A stretch of DNA of 64,000 nt from Azonexaceae bacterium (GTDB taxonomy: Bacteria > Pseudomonadota > Gammaproteobacteria > Burkholderiales > Rhodocyclaceae): positions 164,247 to 228,246 of the forward strand of contig JAAXVL010000004.1 in the NCBI GenBank assembly GCA_013335535.1, read 5' to 3'. The translations under genes were made by a program, and so were the position numbers. The first letter of the stretch is position 1; each line of letters opens with the position of its first letter. Positions 9,801 through 15,762 of the stretch are shown here, one piece after another. The notes beneath the pieces are model-generated. The model did not search any database. It was not told where the DNA came from and worked only from the letters and a program-made list of their open reading frames with translations.

Positions 9801-11035
9801 CCTGTCACAACGGAAGTTATCTCGCGGTCAATGCACTCGCGAAGACCACGACTCACGTCAGTACGACGGCGCAGTGCGATACCTGCCACAAGTCGACGAC
9901 GCTCTGGAGTGGTGCTACGTTTGCTCACGCAGCGTCGGCTGTCGGTACCTGTTCGAACTGTCACAATAATTCGACCGCTCTGGGCAAGTCCAGCGCGCAC
10001 ATTCCGACAACTGCGCAGTGCGATACCTGTCACAAGAACTTCACCGCATTTACACCGGCCACCATGAACCACACCGGAACGGCCGGGAAGTGTGCTTCCT
10101 GTCACGGCGGTGCATATGTCTCACAAAATGCCCAGGCCAAGCCGGCGGGAACGGGGCATATTCCAACAACAGCCCAATGCGATACCTGCCACAAGAACTT
10201 CACGGCTTTCGCTCCGGCCACCATGAGTCACACCGGAACGACCGGACAGTGTCTGACTTGCCATACCAGCGGCTATACCGCGCAAGGGGCGCAGGTCAAA
10301 ACGGCAAATCACATTGCTACCAGCAGTTCCTGCGATGTCTGCCACCTGACGACGGCCTGGTCGCCGACCAGCTTCGCCCATTCGGTTGCCCAGATCGGTG
10401 GCAAGACCTGCGCCAGTTGCCACAACGGCACGATTGCTGCCGGCAAGCCTGCGGTGCATATCCCGACTACCCAATCCTGTGACGTCTGTCACCGGACGGG
10501 CACAGCATGGTTGCCATTGATCACACCCTACGCCCATACCGGCGTAACAGCAGGTTCGTGCAATTCCTGCCACTTGGCCAGCTTCCCCGGCATGGATTAC
10601 AAGCCCGCCAACCACATGCCGACGACGGCTAGTTGCGATGCCTGCCATAACAAGACGACCTGGGTTACGGTCACCAGCTTCAATCACATTGGTGCCACCG
10701 CTTGCCAGACTTGTCACGACTCGCGCTACGTTGGCATCGTAGCGAAACCGAGCAATCACATTCCGACAACATTGGTTGGCTTGCCGGGTAATGAGTGCTC
10801 GAATTGTCATAAAAATACGAGCTCGTTTGGCGGTGCAATCATGAACCACGGGGCCGCAGCGCCGACTGGACTGATTTGCAAAACGTGCCATCTCAGCGGA
10901 ACTACTTTCCTGGGGGGGATGGACAAAAAATCCTTGACCCACGATAGCAAAACGACAAAAGCAACAGACTGTTCGTACTCTGGTTGCCACAAGCCAACGG
11001 GCTCTAAAGGCAAGCTCTTCACGGCTTGGGACTAA
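3872..11035 (+). CDS. Giant multiheme c-type cytochrome, 91 heme-binding motifs
   Basis: 2387 residues with a Sec signal peptide (hydrophobic residues 6-24, cleavage near AFAQA) and no lipobox. I counted 89 CXXCH motifs, one CX3CH (CSNNCH, residue 857) and one CX4CH (CSYSGCH, residue 2367). The chain alternates four unit types: A = CDTCHKNF..F.PA.MNH.G..GQ, B = CSTCH.G.Y...NA..KP..H, C = CDTCH.ST..W......H and D = C..CHNG..ALGKP..HIPT. Units combine as A-B-C-D or A-B-A-B-C-D. Extra histidines in MNH and HIPT occur once per unit and could be distal ligands. Composition is rich in Thr/Ser/Asn/Ala and poor in charge, as in many surface cytochromes. The only plausible start is TTG 3872 (in-frame TGA at 3854). 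It ends just before the porin gene. Inferred role: outer-surface or transperiplasmic electron wire. Confidence 0.93.
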   Translation: MKNIVRLLVVLFAAAIVVLGQWGAAFAQAEQGASQNLSFDHNTTGYVLDSTHKLVGCETCHTSGVFRGTPRTCATCHAGAGARAPGKPATHIPTTAACDSCHRPGASNWSEKPTGFIRGGSGHVINPQLGVTATNCQTCHNGAFLGANALTKPATHIQTSNACSNCHGTTAWTPATNPHSGVLPGTCANCHNGANAKGKTADHVPTSAACDSCHGNFVAFIPVRMNHTGLAGQCSTCHTGRYSSQSAQSKPPTHIPTPAGAQCDSCHLSTSSWAVATFDHNNRPAGSQCSTCHNGTASGLGKPAGHVPTTATCDTCHTNFSSFKPAQMNHGATAGQCTTCHSGNYVSVNALGWSGRHIPTSVQCDSCHTQGFVSWSPAVMSHAGLDGQCRSCHSGGYLPQNAQMWTSSHVSTTAQCDTCHASTTSWATRTFNHSGVTPAVSGRCSSCHNGTATGIGKSVNHIPTSEQCDSCHKTFNGFSAASMNHAGTGGNCNTCHNGNFALSANALGKPYGHIKTPAQCDTCHTAGFKAWSPAVMNHAGLGGQCSTCHDGSNVAQNAQDKPVSHVATTKQCDTCHGSTSSWALVKYSHDATAVGNCSSCHGSTALSKPATHIPTTAQCDSCHNNFGAFKPAAMNHGATAGTTCVTCHDGAFVSQNALARPKTHIQTTAGCETCHGTGYLSWATVSFSHTPTTTQGKACADCHNNVNALGKPAAHIPTGSACDSCHSVGVAFKPTKMNHATASGVACATCHGGAYTVQGALAMSAKHIPVSGACDSCHKNSNFQSWTPSSMDHSGLTQCSTCHGGDFVGQNAQAKPTTHQSTNAQCSDCHKSTTTWATATQDHSKLSPPVSIGDHTCSNNCHNGTPNKGLAKPGTHIPTSGQCDNCHTSFAAFKPANMNHTGLVGQCSTCHLSGYTAVGAQVKPATHVATTAQCDTCHGSTSSWATVAYTHDATAYGKCSTCHNGTTAKGLATGHIPTGNQQCSDCHKNFSTFKPAQMSHVLTVGQCSSCHNATYASKNALPMSAAHIKVTEQCDTCHKSGYVTWSPASMDHAQPSVKAQACSTCHSGGYLSQNALQKSASHVATGEACDTCHKSTISWSTAVNYVHPSSVAIGSGSCSTCHNGTTTGLGKSAIHIPTSAQCDTCHATFTSFTPAKMSHAGTAGQCLSCHLAGYEKVNAQVKTAKHIVTTQSCDICHTTNAWKPTSYTHQGVVAGSCATCHNNTNALGKNATSHIPTTASCDSCHKNYTTFSPAQMSHTGLAGQCATCHSGTYVSINAQIKPSTHVPTSGQCDSCHTSTTTWTTRNYAHETSATGACDTCHGKTFAGSQVLGKPTNHVPTASQCDTCHTNFTSFKPAKMNHVNTAAKCSWCHSGNYVFANALAKPSGHVPVSDQCDSCHKNGFVTWSPAVMDHTLANVKAQACSTCHGGAYVSQNAQTKPVTHVATGEQCSTCHTSTTSWSTNVNYKHASTVLIGSGGCSNCHNSTTALGKPTNHLPTSGQCDTCHLTFTGFKPANMNHGGTVGQCSTCHGGAYTTLGARAKTATHIPTSQSCDTCHSTTAWKPATYNHSGVAAGSCAGCHNNTNALGKNTGHIPTTAACDTCHKNYVAFTPAQMNHSGLSGQCSTCHSGNFISVNAQTKPSSHVSTTAQCDTCHTSTSTWATASFVHANPPGVCSTCHNGSKALGKPTNHIPTSAACDNCHKNQLTFKPAQMDHTGLASQCTTCHSGNYVSVNALAKPASHIPVSAQCDTCHTKGFATWSPAVMLHTNAMLGQCTTCHSGAYLSQNAQIKPSNHSPTSAQCDTCHKSTNSWSTNLSYTHASSIVIGSGGCTTCHGVSALGKSTNHVPTSGQCDSCHKNFAAFSPATMNHAGTTGACATCHGGGYITLGALAKPSTHIPTTQSCDICHSTTLWKPASYAHTGVAAGSCASCHNGSTALGKNTTHIPTSVSCDSCHKNYTAFAPAQMNHTGMTGQCSTCHNGSYLAVNALAKTTTHVSTTAQCDTCHKSTTLWSGATFAHAASAVGTCSNCHNNSTALGKSSAHIPTTAQCDTCHKNFTAFTPATMNHTGTAGKCASCHGGAYVSQNAQAKPAGTGHIPTTAQCDTCHKNFTAFAPATMSHTGTTGQCLTCHTSGYTAQGAQVKTANHIATSSSCDVCHLTTAWSPTSFAHSVAQIGGKTCASCHNGTIAAGKPAVHIPTTQSCDVCHRTGTAWLPLITPYAHTGVTAGSCNSCHLASFPGMDYKPANHMPTTASCDACHNKTTWVTVTSFNHIGATACQTCHDSRYVGIVAKPSNHIPTTLVGLPGNECSNCHKNTSSFGGAIMNHGAAAPTGLICKTCHLSGTTFLGGMDKKSLTHDSKTTKATDCSYSGCHKPTGSKGKLFTAWD
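6818..10018 (+). repeat. Three tandem 14-heme higher-order repeats inside the giant cytochrome gene
   Basis: Hemes 37-50, 51-64 and 65-78 repeat the same unit order (A-B-A-B-C-D, A-B-C-D, A-B-C-D). Each carries a diagnostic IGSG insert before its sixth heme and an AWKP or LWKP unit at its ninth heme. The first cysteine codons of the three blocks lie at 6818, 7901 and 8963, and the next A unit at 10019, giving periods of 1083, 1062 and 1056 bases. This is direct evidence of segmental duplication above the two- and four-heme level. Confidence 0.85.
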
Positions 11036-11055
11036 TATTGAAAGCGGAAATCGGC

Positions 11056-13413
11056 GTGCGTATCTTCAACGGTTGTGTAGGTTTGGTCGGGCTGGCAAAA
11101 CTGGCCCGTTTTATTGTGGCTTTGTCACTGCTGGCAACCGTGAATGCATTCGCTGCCGTCATCGATACAGTTGAGATCGCTCGGGTTGGCGATCAGGCTG
11201 AGGTGACTATCCGGTTTACCACCGAGATCCAGTACACCCGCCATACGCCTGGTGATCAGGGTAAATTTTTGCGTATTTTCTTTCGGGTCACCAAGCCAGG
11301 CTTCTCCGAGAGCGAAGTCATGCAGGAAGTTCGACGCTCGCCAAAAAGTGATTTGATCCCGCCGTTTACCCTGGCTTATCCCGAACTGGTTAACGGGATG
11401 TTGATTACCTTTGCCAAGACAACTCAGTACGTTGTCCGGGCGGGTGACGACAGCCGCAGCGTCGTCATCATGGTGCCGATCACCGAAGACAAGAAGATTT
11501 CGTCTGTCGAGCGGAAGAAGGGCGCCTCTGCAGACAAGGCACCAACACCGGAAGTTGTTACCACCCCGCCCGTAGCTTCTGTTGCGGCCGATGCGCCGGC
11601 CACTTCCGGCCCGGTTGTCGCACAGATGCCCGATGCTGAGAAGCCTTTGGCGGAGCCGGTGCTGTCATCGGAGAAAGTCGAGGAAATGGCCCACGCCTTC
11701 CTGCTTGATGGGCAGGAGGCGTTTTCGCAGGGCGATTTCATCAAGGCCATCAATCGCATGAATCGTATTCTGAGCCTGCCGGCCAATACCCGGACCATTG
11801 AGGCCCAGGCATTGATTGGCGAGGCGCGTGAAAAAAATGGTGAAATCGCCAAAGCACGTGCAGAGTACGAACTCTATCTGAAGCTATACGCCAATTCGGC
11901 TGAGGCCTCGAGAATAAGGCAACGCCTTGCCGCCTTGCCGGCAGTCGATTCGATTCGGCGCCCCGCACAACGCATTTCACGCGACGAGAAGCCCGCTGAA
12001 TGGACTGTGAATGGCAGTGTCTCCTCATACTTCTTTGGCGGACAGTCGAAGCAGGACGACGGACCAATGAAGCGTGACCAGGAATCGTTGATTTCCTCGG
12101 TGAATGTCAGCGCGCGCCTGCGGGATTCAGTAACCGATACGCGATTCGTTTTTCGCGATACGGACAGCCGGAATTTCATGCAGCCCAGCCGTAACTACAA
12201 CCGCATCTATTCTGCCTATGCCGAACGTACCGATCGCGACATCGGCTATTTTGTTCGAGTCGGGCGGCAGAATCCCAACGGCGGTGGCGTACTCGAGCGC
12301 TTTGACGGGATAACTGGCAGCTATAACCTGAATCCGGACTGGAAAGTGAGTGCTGTTTATGGTGAGGCCGTCGAATTCGGCTCGCCGTTCAAGAAGGATT
12401 TTTATGGCGCCAGTGTTGAACTGGCACCCCAGGTTTCGCGGCCGGGTGCCAGCCTCTATGCAATCGAGCAGAATATCGACGGGATTTTGAATCGTCGTGC
12501 TGTCGGTTCAGAGTTCCGCTACTTTGACGGCCAGTTCACAGGTTTTGGCATGCTGGATTACGATCTGCTCTACAAGGGGCTGAACATTGGCATGGCGCAG
12601 GCCAACTACCTGGATCAATGGGGTAACAATTATTTTGTTTCCTACGACTACCGGCAGAGCCCTTCCTACAGTCTGACCAACGCATTGTCCACGGCAGGGT
12701 ATTCGACGGTTACGGATCTTGTCAGCAACGTGGGTGTTACTCAGGCACGGCAACTTGTCACTGACAGCACTGCGCTATCCACCATGTTCGCGACAGGGGT
12801 GACAATTCCTTTTGGCGAGCAATGGCAGTTTGGTGTCGATTATCGGATGTCCGAGATTTCCGGGACCAGTGCGCTGATTCCCCTCAACCAAATGTGCAAG
12901 GAACTTCAGGATTTGGTCAATCCGGCCGATCCGTTGTGCGTCGATGGGCCGCGCGGCACGCTCCGAATTTCCGAGATGGGTATCTGTCAGCCCGATAGCT
13001 ACGACATGATCAACAAGACCTGCCACGCCAGTTCGGAAGCTTCGGGTCGTACCAACATGTATTCGGCCCAGGCCATCGGAACCAATCTGTTCGTGCCAAA
13101 TGCGGTCGGTGTGGCCTATGTTGGGTATATTGCCGGCCCCAGTTACACCGGCCAAAATCTTGGCCTCAGTTACATCTTCCCGTTCATTGAAAACTGGCGG
13201 CTGGAAAGCAATGCCCGCTATTACACTCAGCACAGCGATAGCGGACAGAATACGACGCAGTTTTCGCCGAGCATGAAGCTGGTCTACCAGTGGCGAAACA
13301 GCCTGTCTCTCGAGAGCGAAATCGGCTACAGTGAATCGAAAAATACGGGCACGACTGAAAGCAAGAACCGGCGGGAATATCTCTATCTTGGCATTCGTTG
13401 GGATTATCGCTAG
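11056..13413 (+). CDS. Outer-membrane beta-barrel protein with periplasmic TPR domain (putative cytochrome conduit porin)
   Basis: About 785 residues. After a signal peptide (core FIVALSLLATVNAFA) there is a roughly 110-residue beta-rich domain, a Pro/Ala-rich linker and TPR-like helices (AHAFLLDGQEAFSQGDF to EYELYLKLYANSAEA, about residues 215-300). The last 470 residues alternate polar and aromatic strands, ending LGIRWDYR, typical of an outer-membrane barrel. The barrel segment is long enough for 20 or more strands. GTG 11056 puts the signal peptide at the N-terminus; TTG 11026 or 11038 in the same frame are alternatives and overlap the cytochrome stop. Located directly after two multiheme cytochromes, it is the obvious candidate for the barrel of a porin-cytochrome conduit; the TPR part could dock the cytochrome. 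Function is inferred from context and fold. Confidence 0.8.
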   Translation: MRIFNGCVGLVGLAKLARFIVALSLLATVNAFAAVIDTVEIARVGDQAEVTIRFTTEIQYTRHTPGDQGKFLRIFFRVTKPGFSESEVMQEVRRSPKSDLIPPFTLAYPELVNGMLITFAKTTQYVVRAGDDSRSVVIMVPITEDKKISSVERKKGASADKAPTPEVVTTPPVASVAADAPATSGPVVAQMPDAEKPLAEPVLSSEKVEEMAHAFLLDGQEAFSQGDFIKAINRMNRILSLPANTRTIEAQALIGEAREKNGEIAKARAEYELYLKLYANSAEASRIRQRLAALPAVDSIRRPAQRISRDEKPAEWTVNGSVSSYFFGGQSKQDDGPMKRDQESLISSVNVSARLRDSVTDTRFVFRDTDSRNFMQPSRNYNRIYSAYAERTDRDIGYFVRVGRQNPNGGGVLERFDGITGSYNLNPDWKVSAVYGEAVEFGSPFKKDFYGASVELAPQVSRPGASLYAIEQNIDGILNRRAVGSEFRYFDGQFTGFGMLDYDLLYKGLNIGMAQANYLDQWGNNYFVSYDYRQSPSYSLTNALSTAGYSTVTDLVSNVGVTQARQLVTDSTALSTMFATGVTIPFGEQWQFGVDYRMSEISGTSALIPLNQMCKELQDLVNPADPLCVDGPRGTLRISEMGICQPDSYDMINKTCHASSEASGRTNMYSAQAIGTNLFVPNAVGVAYVGYIAGPSYTGQNLGLSYIFPFIENWRLESNARYYTQHSDSGQNTTQFSPSMKLVYQWRNSLSLESEIGYSESKNTGTTESKNRREYLYLGIRWDYR

Positions 13414-13489
13414 TCCGCCTCGCATCTGACACGCTAGCGCGTCGCTCGGTATCTACCCCTCAAACACAAAGTAGTCTGGTGGAAAATTT

Positions 13490-14698
13490 ATGTCTCTTGT
13501 TCTTATCGGCGTGGCCAGTGTTGTTGTTTCATTGCTCTTGCTCTGGGCCCTGGAGAAATATGTCTCCAGTAAAGGCAAGGAGACCGACGTCGCGGCTGAA
13601 TTACGCGATTTGCTCATTGCGAGGGCTGATGGTCATATTGATCAATCGGAGTTCGAGCGTAAGCAGGCGGCGCTTCATGCTGCCGTTTTGCAGACTTCCC
13701 CGGGCGCTCTTCAGTCGGGGTTGCCGGCATATGCACGCTGGCTGATTCCTGCGTTGCTGGCTTTTTTGGTGGCCGGGGGGCTCTATTGGGGGCTTCCTTC
13801 CCCGAGCAGCCAGCCGACGGCTAGTGTCGAGGACTTCGCCAAACTCCCGGACGTGAAGCAGAATGCTCAGGCCGGTAGTGGCGGCGACCTGAATACGGTT
13901 GTCAAAAAGCTGGCAGACAAGATGGCCAATGACCCCTCGAACGGCGAGGGCTGGCTACTGCTTGCCAAGACCTACAGCGAACTCAGGCGCCATGCCGAAG
14001 CCGACGCTGCCTACGAAAAGGCTTCGGCACTGGTTACGCTGGATGCTGCAGCCCTGGCCGACTGGGCAGACGCGCACGTGATGGCCAAGGATCGCAAATG
14101 GGATGACCAAGGGCGAAAGATCGTCAAGCGGGCGGTGGCTGCCGATCCCAAACACCTCAAGGCGCTCGCCCTGGCGGGTAGCGAGGCTTTTGATCGTGCC
14201 GACTACAAGGTGGCCATCGATTTCTGGAAGCGCATGAAAGCTGTGGCAGCGCCTGATTCGATGGACGGCAAGCTGGCCGATGCCAATATTGCCGAAGCCA
14301 ATGCCATGCTTTCCGGCAAAAAACCGGCTGCCGCAGTCGCAGAGCCTGCTGTGGGAATCGGCGCGGTGGCTGGGGTAGTGACGCTGAGTCCGAAACTGAA
14401 AGGCAAGGTTTCGGCCGAAGATACCGTGTTCGTCGTCGCCAAGGTGGCGGACGGGAGCGGTGCACCGCTGGCGGTTGGACGTTACAAGGGCAATGACTTT
14501 CCGATTGAGTTTCGCCTTGATGACAGTTCAGCCATCATGCCCGGGCGAACGATCTCGCAGCATTCGGAGGTTCTCGTGACAGCCAAGATTTCCAGGAGCG
14601 GAAGTGCCGAACCGAGCAAGGGCGACATTCTTGCCGAGCCGGTCAAAGCCCGGCTGGGAAATACGACCCTGGTTGTCGAACTGAACTCGGTGCGTTGA
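13490..14698 (+). CDS. ccmI: CcmI-like c-type cytochrome biogenesis protein
   Basis: 402 residues. The N-terminus has a membrane helix (3-20), a cytoplasmic loop with RADGHIDQSEFERKQ and a second helix (about 87-104), which is the CcmI/CycH N-terminal architecture. TPR repeats follow (about 135-280: NGEGWLLLAKTYSELRRHAEADAAY). The C-terminal domain (about 300-402) matches the CcmI/NrfG-type extension (SAEDTVFVVAKVADGSGAPLAV). CcmI presents apocytochromes to the CcmF/H heme lyase. No other ccm genes are nearby, so this copy seems dedicated to the adjacent multiheme cytochromes, which need 115 hemes between them. It lies 76 bases after the porin gene, in the same orientation. It converges on the next gene with only 13 bases between stops. 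Confidence 0.85.
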   Translation: MSLVLIGVASVVVSLLLLWALEKYVSSKGKETDVAAELRDLLIARADGHIDQSEFERKQAALHAAVLQTSPGALQSGLPAYARWLIPALLAFLVAGGLYWGLPSPSSQPTASVEDFAKLPDVKQNAQAGSGGDLNTVVKKLADKMANDPSNGEGWLLLAKTYSELRRHAEADAAYEKASALVTLDAAALADWADAHVMAKDRKWDDQGRKIVKRAVAADPKHLKALALAGSEAFDRADYKVAIDFWKRMKAVAAPDSMDGKLADANIAEANAMLSGKKPAAAVAEPAVGIGAVAGVVTLSPKLKGKVSAEDTVFVVAKVADGSGAPLAVGRYKGNDFPIEFRLDDSSAIMPGRTISQHSEVLVTAKISRSGSAEPSKGDILAEPVKARLGNTTLVVELNSVR

Positions 14699-14711
14699 TC
14701 AGAAACCGGGG

Positions 14712-15686
14712 TTAGGCCGGGAATTGCGCTGGAAACAGCGGTGCCCGGCCGGTGGCCAGGTAATTCTTGCAACGCTCGATATATTCCCTGGTGCTTTTGG
14801 GCATGGCCGTTCTGGCTCGGGATATGTAGAAAATCAGGTCGCGACCCTGGCGGATGAGTTGCAGGCCATCTGACAGGTTGTAAGTGAACGGGGCGCTGAA
14901 GACAGCCGGCCCGGTCAGCAAGGTGAGATCGGCGAGGCGTTCACCGGCCGTTACCATGCGTGCCCAGACGTCGAAGATGTCGCTGTCGGTGCGCAGGGTT
15001 TCGGTCTTGATCTTGGCGGCAACGGCGAGGTCGCGGATGGGGGCTTCGATGTCGGAAAAGGCCGGAATGCCGCTGAAATTGTCGACCATCGCATTGGATA
15101 TCAGGTCGATGTCGCGCAGGACCTGGCCAATCTTGATGTAGCGGCTCTCGTAGAAGTCTTCGAGGGGAATCGAGAAGGCGCGGAAAGGTTCGCCCCACAG
15201 TTCGTCGATGCCTTCTTCGCCGCTGCGGTGCATGACGCAGCGCCCGAGCTCCATAGCGTCGAGCAGGCATTTGCCGCATTCGCGCATGAGCGGGTTGTCG
15301 CTGAGGATCTCAATGCCGCAGGCCTGCAGTTCGACCAGTTTGCGGAAAATGTCGGCCGCCCGGTTGAACAGGGCGCCGGCCAGCATGGCGCCCTTGACAC
15401 GTTTGCGCGCCGGGTCGGTTTCTTCTTCGTAGGTGGTACGCGCTTCGTGGAGGCGGGTGCCGGGAATGTTGAGGCCATGTTCGGTGTGGTTGAACAGGCG
15501 ACGGGTCAGCGCATCGATCAGCTTTTTCTTGGCTTCCAGCGTATCGGCGGGGACCGGGTAGGTCTTGATCCAATAGCCGTCATAGAAGACGCGTTCCAGC
15601 CCGTCGATGATGCGGCGGGTACCTTCGGGCGGGATGTCCGTGGTGCTTGGTACTTGGGACAGTTGGTGCGCAGTGGTCATGGTCAT
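14712..15686 (-). CDS. Conserved-looking soluble protein of unknown function
   Basis: 324 residues, no signal peptide or membrane segment, helix-rich. The start used is ATG (complement of 15684-15686). I do not recognise the family. Notable stretches are a motif NHTEHGLNIPG near residue 70, a Cys pair in MRECGKCLLDAMELGRC around 135-150, and IRQGRDLIFYISRARTA near the C-terminus. It begins 76 bases downstream of the sensor kinase stop on the same strand, so it could be the last gene of the SHP/DHC/two-component operon, or have its own promoter in the gap. Confidence 0.6.
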   Translation of the reverse strand: MTMTTAHQLSQVPSTTDIPPEGTRRIIDGLERVFYDGYWIKTYPVPADTLEAKKKLIDALTRRLFNHTEHGLNIPGTRLHEARTTYEEETDPARKRVKGAMLAGALFNRAADIFRKLVELQACGIEILSDNPLMRECGKCLLDAMELGRCVMHRSGEEGIDELWGEPFRAFSIPLEDFYESRYIKIGQVLRDIDLISNAMVDNFSGIPAFSDIEAPIRDLAVAAKIKTETLRTDSDIFDVWARMVTAGERLADLTLLTGPAVFSAPFTYNLSDGLQLIRQGRDLIFYISRARTAMPKSTREYIERCKNYLATGRAPLFPAQFPA

Positions 15687-15762
15687 CTACAGAAAAGCTT
15701 TGCTACGGCTCGGTCAAGTATCGCTGAATCTTGGCCGATCTGTTGTTGGCCGCATACCGGGC

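Noticed and set aside
3872..11035. Regularly spaced short repeats resembling a CRISPR array or satellite DNA
   Set aside because: The periodicity is codon-level (CXXCH units) within one long open frame with a signal peptide; spacers are not unique sequences of fixed length and repeats diverge.
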